A stretch of DNA of 64,000 nucleotides from Hyposmocoma kahamanoa (GCF_003589595.1 NW_020653750.1:9978272-10042271), one strand, 5' to 3'. Positions 52,306-63,600 are shown, counted from the stretch's first letter. The notes: generated by a model not told the origin, from the sequence alone. Translations and numbers: made by a program.

Positions 52306-53751
52306 TGCCAATAAATGATTCTTTCACCTTCCTTCCCTCACCCCTCTGTCGATCCGCACAAGAACGTCACACAGTGCGACCGAAGTTTGGTGGTAATTGC
52401 GCGCGTGAGCCGTAGACATCATAATTTTGCGTCGTCGTATGGCACAAACCAGACTTCAACATGAAACCGAATCCATCTTAAGCGACTCAAAAACGCGACT
52501 CACAACTCAAAAGATTACGCTCGTCTGGCCTCACCCGTAAGGAAAACTAACGTGTAATTATGATTGCAGCGCGATATTATCAGCGTCGCCAAATACTGCC
52601 CTCAGATCGAAAAAAGGCACAACTGCTGTATAAAGTAGGCATAGTTGTGCCGTTTTTCGTTACGAGGGCTGAATAGTTTTCAAAATGCTCTTATCACATT
52701 TTTATTACGTTAGTGACGGACAGTTAAAACACCCCTTGAGCGCGATGCATCGCGGCTACTACATAAAGAAATCATCACACTTAACGCGGAATCGGCTTGA
52801 GTCGGAAGTTTAAGACGTGTGGATAGAATGGTTCACTTGGGCAATGACATCTCAATGTTTTAAAACAAAAGTTTTTACGTAACGTCGGTCAATATATACA
52901 ACAGCATTCCGAATGAATAAAAAAAGAAGATTTAATAATGCTCTAAGTAAATAGTTGAGTCCCAAACTTCACTACATTGTACAAGAGTTTCTTGACGACA
53001 ACGACAAAGATGACTAGCGATGTGACTTTTTTCTTTGATAATAATGTAATTTAATTATAATCTGTGACATTTAAATAACATTGTATTTATTCGACACGAA
53101 TTTTATAGCAAAGTACGCTCTATTTATTTAGCTATTACATTTTAACTTAAATGAGCATCACGGGCGCGCGGGTGAGCCTGACTTATCTTTTGGTCTATAC
53201 GACGATCGAGCGGCGACCGAGCGGCGATCGCGCCGTTGTATTATTCAGAGGAATTTAAATGTTGTTGCCTAGTAAATAGAATTCAGATTCGCCATTAATG
53301 TACGTGAAACGTGGTAATTGGGCTGTTGTCACGTGGTAACAATTCTTCGGTCAGAAAAACATTTAAGTCCATGCAATAGGCGCGATAAAGATGAAAAAGA
53401 CTTTCGGACCACTGACGCGGCTTAATGCGATTCCGTGTTGACAAGTGTGGTGGTACCCTCAGCTCCATCTACATAGCTGAATTTCACCGCGAATAAACTT
53501 GGGCAAGCTTTATACGCCTTTGTGTATATACGTTAGGAAAAGCAGTACCCATTGCTCGCGTCTTGAACGTGGCTTGTAGGCTTGGCTTGCACAAGTTCAC
53601 TTGCGGTGAAACTCAACCGTTAGCTACATGGTGCACACTTTAAAATTAATTGAAATGTCAACCACGTGCAGCCAAAGTAGTTTGTAAATGCGTCTCGTTT
53701 CGCTTGGTGTGTGGATCTTGTAACAGTCTTTTGAAAATTCTAGTAATATTA
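52306..53751. other. Unassigned stretch with a miRNA-like hairpin
   Basis: A hairpin lies at 52598-52669. GCCCTC pairs with GAGGGC, then CGAAAAAAGGCACAACT pairs with AGTTGTGCCGTTTTTCG (one mismatch) around an 18-base loop. GC-elevated patches occur near 52330-52460 and 53160-53250. No coding gene is recognised. Confidence 0.4.
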
Positions 53752-54017
53752 ATTTGCTTCCATTATTTTATTCACTACTCATTGTTTTGATAATTCAATT
53801 TAATATTGGTTTGTTTCTATTTATTTACTACCCATTTTTTTGATAATTCCATATCTAATATTAATTTGCTTCCATTTATTTGCTACTCACATTTTTTTGA
53901 TAATTCTATATTTAATTTGATTTGCTTCCATTTACTTAGTACACATGTTTTTGATAATGTAATTAATATTGATTTGCTTAATTTTTTTTTTGCTTCAATT
54001 TATTTACTACTCACTGT
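53752..54017 (+). repeat. AT-rich tandem repeat, period about 55-58 bp, 4.5 units
   Basis: Units start near TTTGCTTCCATTTATTTACT, contain a CTACTCATTTTTTTGATAAT block and end in TAATATTGA. Starts are at roughly 53752, 53808, 53864, 53920 and 53973. Units differ by several substitutions. Confidence 0.75.
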
Positions 54018-54049
54018 ATCTGGCATACGTTACAACGTCACTGAAAACG

Positions 54050-54140
54050 TATAAAGTCTCCGACCGTTTCGGGCCAGTTTGGTGGACTATGGCCTTAACC
54101 CTCTCCTTCGATAAGACCCACGCCCAGCAGTGCGATCTAA
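54050..54140 (+). repeat. SINE family F, 3' fragment
   Basis: CGGGCCAGTTTGGTGGACTA, TGGCCTTAACCCTCTCC, then GATAAGACCCACGCCCAGCA matches the conserved 3' region of the widespread lepidopteran SINE. Confidence 0.6.
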
Positions 54141-54388
54141 TATTTTCAAAACTTTTACTTTTGTTATTTCAGAGGAATAATAATGGAATATTTACAGAAC
54201 AAAATACTTATACTCATTTTTATGTGCACACATAGTTTCAACAACATACTTATATAAAATTAAATAAAGAAAACAGTATACTCAATATGATTACGTAGAA
54301 AAAATATTTAAGGTTTCAAATAGGGTTGCGGCCCTGGGGTATCATTTAACTGACAACATTCCAATGGCTAAGTTACGATACCTCTCAC

Positions 54389-54616
54389 CATTGACTTACA
54401 AATAAATGGACGACGGGTCTAATACAAAAACCACGAAAAAAATGTCCCAAGTCAACCTATTCGAAATTTAAATTGTTATGTCATCGCAGTATCGCGCTGT
54501 CCGTAGAACAAATGAAGACTAAAGCGGAGTGTCGCGCTCTGTATACGATTTTAGCGCCTTACAAGTGCGGACACTTTTTAGCGCGGACCCGACGTCCATA
54601 TAATTGTAAGTCAATG
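54389..54616 (+). mobile_element. 228-bp MITE, copy 4
   Basis: Same length and orientation as copy 1, with only two differences noticed by eye. Perfect 8-bp duplications CCTCTCAC lie at 54381-54388 and 54617-54624. Confidence 0.92.
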
Positions 54617-54706
54617 CCTCTCACGTAAGTATTTGTAAGCCACAAAATAATATTCTTGCTTTTTCACTTAAAAATATCCTTTGTTATGTACATCACCTAT
54701 GTTGTA

Positions 54707-54805
54707 CAGTCAACAGCACATCAAGCTACACATTGACGTATCTTATTCCGTTGCACCGGAGGTTGATTTTCGAACAAAAATGTGTAGCTATTGTGCTGTT
54801 GTCCG
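54707..54805. mobile_element. 99-bp palindromic MITE flanked by TA
   Basis: The left end is CAGTCAACAGCACATCAAGC. The right end in complement reads CGGACAACAGCACAATAGCT. TA lies on each side (54705-54706, 54806-54807). It shares CAGTCA-AGCACATCAAGCT with the element at 51092-51203. Confidence 0.65.
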
Positions 54806-54807
54806 TA

Positions 54808-55547
54808 TATAACAAAGTTCCATGTTTAAAAGTTACAAATTTAAAAGTAAAAAACTAGGTATTTTTTATAATATACCTAAAATAGGATATATATTATGTT
54901 AAAAACAAAAAAAATGCTATTTTGTGACTTACAAATACTAGGGAGATATCTGTTTATTCTATGGCCAAAACTTTGATCACCGATGTCTTGAACGAGCCTT
55001 CATTTGGTTTTTGATTCGTTTACTATTGATCCATAATTTTTAGTTAAAAATATATAAAATGTACGTTGAGATTATGTCAAATTAGTAGACTAATTTAGGC
55101 TAGACACGTAACGGGGGAATAAACGGAAGCTTTTATTACAGACACTCACTAATTGAATAATAATTTTTGTGCCATTAAATTTCGCTTGCATCTTAAATTG
55201 AATTTCTTTATTGAATTCCACACTTTATCACCGTTGCGTATTACTACCGGAGAAATGAAACTAATTTAGACTTTCATTAAGACCATTTAAAAAATATTAC
55301 CGTTTGTACGTGAATTCCGTCTCTTTGGCTTATTTAATTCTTCTTCTTTTTGCTTATTGGTGGTGTCCTTTTTAGTATTTCGCCTGCGTCAATTTTGTCA
55401 AAATAAAAATATGTTACATTACAAAGACGATAATTGAAATAGTTGATTGAATGTTGATGGATTATGCAATTTGCCATGTTGTAAACAAAATAAAAGACGG
55501 AATGAACTATTTGAATTTACAAGAAACGTAAGTGTCATATAAGGATA
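54808..55547. other. Unassigned AT-rich stretch
   Basis: Nothing recognised. Confidence 0.35.
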
Positions 55548-56090
55548 GGCGTCCACAGATTCGCAGCGCACGCATCGGACGGATTGCATCAAACGGCTCC
55601 GTTTGTGGCAGAGCGTCCACTGTATCCGCAGTAATCGCATACTACTAGCTATTGAATTGCCGACGCCACTTTTCGTAGCGAGAGGACGAGTGTAACTTGT
55701 GTGTGCGAGACAATGGATTTGAAAAGTGACAAAGCCACTACGACAAATTTGTCGTGTGACTAGTTTGTTGGCAGAAGAAGAAAGAAGAGAAAAAAATGGA
55801 AACATGACATTTGAATACATGACATATTTAAGAAGAGATCGCAACATGGACAATATCATACGCTATTTCCTGATCTGCTAAACGACGACGTAATTCTTCC
55901 AGTATTTTTGTATGTCTTATGCTAAATTTACTACACTTCTTAACAAATAGCAAATGACGGTGCATCCATTGATACGCAATCCGTATTACGTCGTCGACAC
56001 GCATCTGAAAAGTTGCCCTTCCGAGCAACAGCGTCGGCATTACCGATAGGCCGGTGCGTGCGGTCCGTGCGCTGCGAATCTGTAGACGTC
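55548..56090. mobile_element. 543-bp TIR element flanked by TA
   Basis: The left end is GGCGTCCACAGATTCGCAGC followed by GCACG. The right end in complement is GACGTCTACAGATTCGCAGC followed by GCACG, so about 25 bp of inverted repeat. TA lies on both sides (55546-55547, 56091-56092). A minus-strand open frame at 55828-56040 has no recognisable domain. I treat the element as non-autonomous of uncertain superfamily. Confidence 0.7.
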
Positions 56091-56092
56091 TA

Positions 56093-56488
56093 CCTTAAAT
56101 CGATCGCTTTTTTGAATTGCGACTTACCTCAAAAACACTTAATTCATGTGGTTGTTGATAGGAACAAAACGGACATATTATCCGGTGCGCATAGCCGATG
56201 TAATGTTTATCGGCTCAAATGTTGTCGTTTGTTCGGTGTCTTGTTCGCAGTAAAATTTTGCAAATCCTGAACAAAGTTGTGTAATAAATAAATGAGTCAA
56301 TAAATAAACGTTTTAAATTTAATTTTAATTGTGTGAAAACGTATTCGTTTACTTCTCCTAGAAAGTGTATCTAATTATGATATAAGGAGATAGTAAAATA
56401 AATAATAATAAAAAAAAAGCATTTATTTACTAGATAAAAGTAAGTACAGTATCCATTATTGGGGCTACTTGTAAGTATAAGTTACTTG
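56093..56488. other. Unassigned AT-rich stretch
   Basis: Nothing recognised before the LTR. Confidence 0.35.
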
Positions 56489-56840
56489 TGTTAGAAGCCC
56501 CGCTCTTCAGGGTTACATTTTTTTTATCCGTAAATATTTAACTAAAATAAAACTAAGATGCGGTCTATCCGTTATTTTTAAATCACTTGTAACATTTTTT
56601 TTGTTAGTTTAACGCTGGCATAATTAATTAAAACTGAATTACGTTTTTGGTAGTGATTCTGATTTTAATTGCTTAGGTTTACTGTTATACTGTTCATTGG
56701 TATTTTGGTTTTACCCTATATTAAAATAAAACTTGGTTTACTAAAATTCTGCTTTTGAATTCTTAGATAATTGACTTCCCTATATAATAGAGTTTAGTAT
56801 TTATTTTTTTATTTGTACAATTGTGGGATTTTTTCTAACA
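56489..56840 (+). mobile_element. 5' LTR of an LTR retrotransposon
   Basis: The 352-bp segment begins TGTTAGA and ends TCTAACA, a perfect 7-bp inverted pair with TG...CA ends. A primer-binding-like site follows directly and then a gag-like start, so this is the 5' LTR. No second LTR was found in the window. Confidence 0.68.
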
Positions 56841-56860
56841 TCAGAAGTGGCATCCTGAGC
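56841..56860 (+). promoter_or_regulatory. Primer binding site, tRNA-Leu-like
   Basis: TCAGAAGTGGCATCC begins immediately after the LTR. The TCAGAAGTGG core is the form seen in elements primed by tRNA-Leu. The extra bases differ from the usual site, so the primer is tentative. Confidence 0.5.
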
Positions 56861-56901
56861 CTCAAGACATAAATTATAATTATTAAATTGTATTTTCCAG
56901 G

Positions 56902-57186
56902 ATGGATACCGACGTGATAAGCGATTTTCTCAAATCGATTCGCGATGCTGTGTCAACTTCCCACCAAAAGGATGATGATGTCGCGCTACCGCAGTACGAT
57001 CCTGATAAAAATGACTGCGGAGCTGCGAGTTGGTGTGAAAGCATCGAGGTCCTGGCCAAGGAACTCCAGTGGAGCAGCCTTAAGACAGCAGCGAAAGCCG
57101 GTAAGGCCCTTCGGGGCTCTGCTCTAATCTGGTTCGAGACCTGGGATCCTTCAGAAGGTATAAGTACTACATATCTGGTTGTGTAA
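56902..57186 (+). pseudogene. LTR-retrotransposon gag, N-terminal fragment
   Basis: The 94-residue fragment starts at the first ATG after the primer site. It carries YDPDKNDCGAASWCESIEVL and a WSSLKTAAKAGKALRGSALI segment, ending WFETWDP. The pattern of D...W....E....W.........L.G.A..W is that of retroelement gag proteins of the Ty3/gypsy or related type. It is cut off at about 57187, where the tail of a reverse-oriented LINE begins. No protease or polymerase of this element is present downstream. Confidence 0.6.
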
Positions 57187-57189
57187 ATA

Positions 57190-58665
57190 AATGTTGATTT
57201 AATTTATTATGCATTTATTTATTTATTTTAGGAGGTTACTCACCAATCCTTATTAGAGCCTCAATGTCATCATACGTTTTTATTTTTAGCCAATCCTCTA
57301 GTATCTTTTTACATTCTCGGGAAATTCTACAATAAATATTGATTTCTTTGTTCACAAGGTTGTATAGATAGGTAGATAATTTTTTAAATTGTCTTTGAGC
57401 ATACGTCGTACGTACCCTAATCTCGGGAGCTACCTGGTAATGACGCCGTCTCTGGAGAAGTGCAGGATTAAAATGTAGAGTTTTATGAGCTCGAAGGATA
57501 GTATGTAAAACATATAATTTCCTGACGGTAAGAACATTCGTTTCTAGGTAAAGGGATTCTGTGGGAACTCTATAAGGTTTAAAATACATTACCTTTAACA
57601 AGGACCGTTGAGCCCTTTCTAGGAGTAAAAAGTTAGTTTTAGTAGCACCTCCCCAAACCGGCAAGCAGTAACATATAACCGATTGTGCTAGTTGTATGTA
57701 AATATCTTTTATAAGTTTTTTAGTAAGTACATGTCTAAGTTTTTTAAAAATCCATATAAGGTTCCTGATTCTTGTTTTTACTAGGTCTATATGATCGTGT
57801 CACGATAAGCGCTGGTCGACCATTACCCCTAAATATTTTACAGACGAGACTTTTGTTATAGATTCACATGAACACGTATCACGATTAATACAGGTATGGA
57901 TTTTTAACGAGAAGTTATCGCTAGGTTGAGTGCTATTATTTATTGTGAAACAGATGTAGTTTGTCTTTGATGTGTTAAGAGTTAGCAAATTTGTGTTTAA
58001 CCATTTCGCTATTTTACGTAGTCCCTTTTCCGCAGAGTTACGTACCAACTCCCATGAATGACCGGTGAATACAACGGCAGTGTCGTCAGTGTAGCAGAAG
58101 ACGCGTCCATTGTCCAATTTCATTTTACATAAATTATTTATATAAATAAGAAACAGGGTCGGTCCTAGGACTGATCCCTGCGGTACACCAAAGGTCACGT
58201 CCACCTCCTCGCTGATGAAACCGCCTATTTTTACGAGTTGTTTCCGATTGTGTAGGTAGTTTTTAAAAAGTAATAATTGTGTCCCTCTGATGCCAATCTC
58301 TTCAAGCCTATGCACAAGAATTGGAATAGATACTGTGTCAAAGGCCTTTTTGAGGTCTAAAAAGACTGTGATACATTTATCTACAGAATCTACTTGGGTA
58401 ACAATTTGTGTGACTAGGGCACACACCGCATTTTCTGTTGACACACCCTGTCGAAAACCGTATTGAGAATCTGACAGGAGGTTTTTTGTGTTCAGTTAGC
58501 TGGTTAGTCGTGAATTTATCAACTTTTCAATAATTTTGGATATTGCTGTTAGGACTGATATAGGTCGATAATTACTGGGTGTGTCTTTGCTTTTACTCTT
58601 GTACACTGGCGTGATAATGGCAGTTTTTAAAGGAAGTGGGAAAATACCTTGTTCATAGGTCAGTC
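57190..58665 (-). pseudogene. Jockey-like LINE reverse transcriptase (minus)
   Basis: High to low: TPVYKSKSKDTPSNYRPISV at about 58605-58550, an in-frame TAA, SDSQYGFRQG, then the frame at 57800-58444. That frame holds FLDLKKAFD (residues 28-36), GVPQGSVLGP (86-95) and CYTDDTAVV (117-125), so all catalytic aspartates are present. A stop near 57803 (TGA where Trp is usual) interrupts it. The same frame resumes through VWGGATKTNFLLLERAQRSL to the end at 57236. The 3' tail is TAAA repeats at 57215-57235. 5'-truncated near 58665. Two premature stops but no frameshift noticed, so it is younger than the LINE at 44540. Confidence 0.88.
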
Positions 58666-58674
58666 AAGTGCGTG

Positions 58675-58960
58675 ATAATAATAAGATACAATGGCTTTAT
58701 TGTTTTTAATTGATTTATGTATTTAATTCAGGCAACATGACCCATATAATATATACCTTAAGAACTAACTAATACATACAATATAATATAATCAAACACT
58801 ATTTATTTATTTACACGTATGGACTGCGTCGTGTAACGCAACTTGGGTCTCCGGTAATCGGCCTCGGAAACGTCGTTACGACACCCTTCGACCAAAACTT
58901 CTTCTTCATGAAGGTCGACAGACTTTGAGTTGGTACTCTTACCACAAATGAACTGAAATA
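58675..58960 (-). mobile_element. Possible LINE 3' end fragment (minus)
   Basis: The reverse complement gives a short TQSLSTFMKKKFWSKGVV segment followed by an AT-rich region. It has ACAATAAAGCC and a TTATTATTATC end, like jockey-group 3' ends. The evidence is weak. Confidence 0.35.
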
Positions 58961-59019
58961 CCATTTATAGTTATACATTAAAAATTATACACACTACTAG
59001 GACTACTACTACTGTCCGA

Positions 59020-59290
59020 TGAATCACGCTGGAAAAAACTTGTATAACAGACGTAGAAAAACAACTGCCTGGCAAATTTTTTTGATTCGATTGGCCATAT
59101 CTGCCAGCTCTGCTCAGAGAGGTGGGCATACATTGCCATTCAATTGGTGCCACAAAGGCAGGCCGACGCAGATATGGCGGAACAGCCTGGACGCGTTCTT
59201 AAACGGCAGACCGAGACTGCTGAGGACTAAGAGAGAGTTGGAACTTTGAATTAAAAGCTTTTGTCCAGCTGTGGGATACAATTGCAGGCT
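59020..59290 (+). pseudogene. RTE-like LINE, 3' end fragment
   Basis: KGRPTQIWRNSLDAFLNGRP in one frame, followed in other frames by sequence resembling the usual final Phe-Val-Gln-Trp segment, looks like the end of an RTE-type RT. Several frameshifts are present and no catalytic region. Confidence 0.45.
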
Positions 59291-60752
59291 AATTAAAAAA
59301 ATACTAGGACTAACTTAAATCCCCGTAGCAAGGTGCCTAAATGCTGGCAGCGTTCTTTGTATGGCTATGACTATGGCTATGCTAATATGTTAAGCAAGAT
59401 AGCGTCAGCCGTTAGGTTTCTTAATCCATATATGTTTTATAGAAAGAAAGGGCTTTAAAAACCCGTGGTAAGTAATCGTAGCCGAGGTTCTGGTATTTCA
59501 GGCTTTCCTCGAAAATATCTAAATAAATCTCAATCTGGCCTGCAATTTACTAAAAACGATTTCCGTGTGCCTGTCTCTGCAGCTGCATCTTGGAAACCGG
59601 GGCAGACCGCAAAGATGGAGACGAGAAAAAGGAAGCCCATCAGCCGTAATCTCGCGCAAGACTTCACCCAGTTGTGACGGTGTGACCTCCTTACACCGTC
59701 ATCTCACCTTTTTGTATCGCCTCTCTCCTCTTGTATTTGACGATTTCTGGCGCTTTTCACAGTACTGCCTTTGACTTTCCTATCTCTGCCGCCAAGCAGT
59801 AATGTCAGCATTACTGGCACCTGTCGCCAACAAGTTTAATCGTCTGAATTAGTTATTTGGTTATTACATTATTATATTATATGTATGTCAGTTTTTAGAG
59901 TAGGTACGTGTTACAAGGGACCTAGTTGTCTGATTTAAATAATAAATAAATTAAAAAAAACTATCGCGTCCTATTCCGGAGTTCAAAATGATACTAATCT
60001 ACGAAGGGAAACACAATAGATAATAAAGGGAAAGCTAGTAGATAATACAAAGGCATTTCAGTACAAAGGTCCAGTTGACATTACATTTGCACTATTTACT
60101 GAGACGAGGGTCCGAGGTATTATCAAACAACTTTACGCAACGCATGACTGGTCGTGGATTTTTGCAGATTATACGCTTATACAGCTTACGTAAGATATGG
60201 AAGGGACACTCTGTCCACATGCCGGAGAGGTAGTGTTTTGTCCTGATGAAAAACATCCGCCGCACTTAAGCCGTCAAGTGGGCGCTTGGAAATCTTTCAT
60301 TTAGAGGTAATAGGAAATGTAAATGAGTAAATGTTCAGAACTTCTCAAGTAAGGACTTGTTACAAGTTTTGTTTTTTAATAGAATTTTTGGCCTTAGCCC
60401 AGAAGCTTTCTTAGTACGACAGAACAAACCTTAAAAAAATGTATGTTTTTATTGGGATTGACGAAGGCCCCCATATAGGTATAGATGATGCCTCGTTTCG
60501 ATCCATCGTCCCGATAATCGCACCGATCCGTCGCTATTCCCCTGGCGTTCAAGTTAATGGTTAACGAAATAAACATACACTAGCGATTCATCGTTTCGTT
60601 CAGCCTGAAACGACGAAACGTGAGCAAATCGCCAGACCTTTATAGATTTTAAAATTGTTGTGTTTAATATTGATTGTATTGAATGTCACGAAGTTTTATT
60701 ACCGCGACTTTCAACTATTTTTGTGAAATTGTTTCACTACTTTGTTATATTT
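59291..60752. other. Unassigned stretch
   Basis: Only a 35-base SINE B fragment (CTGCCGCCAAGCAGTAATGT) at 59786-59815 is recognised. A GC-elevated patch at 59560-59700 has no recognisable product. Confidence 0.35.
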
Positions 60753-60985
60753 TTTAACCGATTTCAAGAAAAAGGAGGAGGTTTTCAAATCGATTGTATT
60801 TTTTTGTATGTATGTTACGCGACAATTCATTTGTGAACTGATTTCGATGAGTCTTTTTTTGTTGGAAAGAGGGTATCTCAGTAGTAGTCCCATTAAAATT
60901 TGAAGAAAATATTGTGTGGCAAACAAGGGGATGAATGACTTTTGAGGGCGGTTTTTTAGTACTCTGTACTGAGATTATTGATAAA
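60753..60985 (+). repeat. Repeat D copy with MITE-free 3' flank
   Basis: It starts AACCGATTTCAAGAAAAAGG and carries GTTGGAAAGAGGGTATCTCA. It ends GGGCGGTTTTTTAGTACTCT, then GTACTGAGATTATTG. The CTCTGTAC at 60962-60969 equals the target site of MITE copy 3. Confidence 0.7.
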
Positions 60986-61208
60986 AAGATTGAACACAAA
61001 GAAAAATTCCTCCGATCTGACAGGATTCGAATCAACGTCTGTAGCTCACATAAAGGATGGAAAAATGGTCTAAGGTATTTCAGCGTTTCACACTTTATTG
61101 TCACAGGTTATTTGACAAGCGGCAATTGACTTTAAACATCTACTTTAAAGAAAGATATCGGAAAAAGAATAAGAAGTCATGCCGAAATAAAAAACCTGTA
61201 ATTACAAG
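60986..61208. other. Short unassigned stretch
   Basis: Nothing recognised. Confidence 0.3.
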
Positions 61209-61210
61209 TA

Positions 61211-61611
61211 CCCGGCACGCTATGATGGCCGTTTTGACGTTTGTCCGCTCGTAAGTTTCGTATTAATTCATAACTACTTAGTTGAACGAACTAATATTGC
61301 TGTACATAGTTGTCAATAGTGACGTGCAGTACAATTTATGGAATGTATAATTTTACGACACAACTCGGCACTTGTTTTTCGAAATTCGAATATTTAAAAA
61401 TGAAATCTAATACGATCGTCACTTATAGGATCGCTGCCAACTTCTACTTCCAGCAAACTCGCCTCAAAGCTCAATGCAAAACATAGCAGATAAATTTATA
61501 AATCTAAAGACTTATAGATGCGACTCGCATTTGATTATATTTTTTTCGGTACTGAATTGAGATTTCACCTCACTATTGTAATCTGTCAAAATGGCCATCA
61601 TAGCGCGCCGG
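61211..61611. mobile_element. 401-bp TIR element flanked by TA
   Basis: The left end is CCCGGCACGCTATGATGGCC. The right end in complement is CCGGCGCGCTATGATGGCC. They match for about 25 bp with few differences and continue TTTTGAC on both. TA lies at 61209-61210 and 61612-61613, pointing to a Tc1/mariner-type or similar non-autonomous element. Confidence 0.72.
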
Positions 61612-61613
61612 TA

Positions 61614-62851
61614 TAATAGTTGAGATAAGTTTACTTTGAATTTTATATTATGTATTGAACAAAACGTACTTGTGCGATGCTTGTAAGAGATGTCTAACTG
61701 TTACTTTGTCCTTGATAGTTTGTTTATTTTGCTCTTGTATGTAATAAACACAAATTGTGTTATATCGTTTAGTGTCGTGTTTTGTTTTATCGTACCGTAT
61801 ATTCAAATGCCTATTGGTAGTGAATAAGTTAACGAGAAAGTTTTAATCAAATAGAGGCATCAATCTTCGTTAATTTACATTGATGAATATTTGATACGGG
61901 TATCCAGGCAAAGGCTCGGTATTGGTCTAAATTAATTACTTGTACGCCATCTACATTACTTTGCACTTATAAACCCTTTTTTTAAGTGATAGATGCTGTT
62001 CTTGTCGGTTGGATGCCCGTTCGTATCTGTCTGTCACATGAACGTTCGTTTTTGTGTCACAGCTGTTTATCCCCGAAACGATTTCATAAAAAAATTTCAT
62101 ATTGAGATAAAGATGAAAATTCCTTTTTTAAAATATGTAGCGCCAAAAAAACGTCATCGAATGGGATGACAAATGGAACCTGTTGAAAAATTCTGAGATA
62201 TTCCGAAATACGCAGTAGATTTAACAAAACTTGCCACAAGAGTATACAACGGGTAATTTATCGGATTTTATACCTATTGAATAGATAACCTTATATTTTT
62301 AAAGCAATACATAACAATATAATAACATACGTACGAAAAACTAATTGCACTCTTTATTTTAAAAACTTTTTAATATTAAGTTTTTTTTAGTGGCAACATT
62401 TGAAAAAAAGATTTTTTAACATAGGCATCATAAAACTGGTACGCGTTATGTTCCAAATTCTTAAACCTTCGTCATATTGCAAAATTAACTAGTTTCTTCT
62501 AATCACCACGGGGGCGATCGAAGTCTAACAATTACTTGCCAGTCATTGATTAGGTAGGACACCTATGACACTGTTAGAATGTTGCAATCAATAAGTATAC
62601 AGTTTACTTTACATGGCGCGTTGCAAAAATAAAACTTTACCCGAGTTGCATACAAATTGACAGCCCATCGTACGGCGGCACCGCTCTCGACTACATATTT
62701 AACTTGACCTCAAGCCGGCTGGTTTATTCTAAAACTAACGTCGTACACTGTTTTTTATAATATTATTTATGTATAATATAAGAGATAAATTAAACCATAA
62801 TTAAAATTATAAAAATATTCTATCACGTCGTTACTAGACCCCATCAACACC
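61614..62851. other. Unassigned AT-rich stretch
   Basis: Nothing recognised. Confidence 0.35.
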
Positions 62852-63090
62852 AAGAATTACATCTATTTGCCAAGTTTTATTGAAATCGGTTACCGGAAAG
62901 TGCGCGAAACTGGATGCATCTCCTGGTTTGCCATCTTTACAGGTGGAATATTACCTTTAAACTTAAATGGGACCAAATCTGAAGTACCCTCTTTAAAAAA
63001 AATAATTATCAAAATCGGTTCACAATCGCGTAATATACAAACAAAAAAAACCGTCGCATTGAGAACTCCTCTTTTTTTGAAGTCGGTTAA
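62852..63090 (-). repeat. Repeat D copy (minus)
   Basis: On the plus strand it carries TTTGCCAAGTTTTATTGAAA, ATCGGTTACCGGAAAGTGCG, GGTTTGCCATCTTTACAGG and ATTATCAAAATCGGTTCAC. It ends TGAGAACTCCTC...GAAGTCGGTTAA. Confidence 0.7.
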
Positions 63091-63470
63091 ATACTTTTGG
63101 ACTTAAATCTATAAACACAAGTTTAGCTTTATTCATTTTATTTGTTTATTAGTGTGTCAAATACAAAAAAGCAAAGAAATTAAAAATAACAATGTTCTTT
63201 ATTTATTTATTTATAAACTCTAATGCACACAAAACAGTACATGTTAATTACAGTCAAATCTAGCGTTCTTTACACTGGACAGATTAATTACTTTAACAAA
63301 ATTATGTATGTAAAAATAAACTAAATTATGAACATTGGTATTATTGTTGGGAATATTCAAGTTTCAAGTTGCAGCATCATGCAATTTAATTCTAGTATTA
63401 ATTTAAAATTTCGCCCTGTGGCAACATCTTTCTATTCTCTCTTGTGCAGGTGCTCCCGCAATAAACTAGT
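63091..63470. other. Unassigned AT-rich stretch
   Basis: Nothing recognised. Confidence 0.3.
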
Positions 63471-63600
63471 GGCTAGAAATCCTCGCTACTCTCAGAATTC
63501 CATTTTTGAATTAATCTTAGAATCCTTCGCTTGCTCAGGTTTCAATACAAGCCTTGCAACAACTTTGCAGCCTTGCATAACAAATAACTATTTCTAACAT
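63471..63600 (+). repeat. Host repeat H, copy without the Harbinger insertion
   Basis: AATCTTAGAATCCTTCGCTT, GCTCAGGTTTCAATACAAGC, CAACAACTTTGCAGCC and TTGCATAACAAATAA align with both flanks of the 36039-37423 element, with a single TTA at the junction. Confidence 0.6.

Noticed and set aside
55828..56040. Transposase fragment in the 543-bp TIR element
   Set aside because: The 70 residues show no catalytic or DNA-binding motif I can name.
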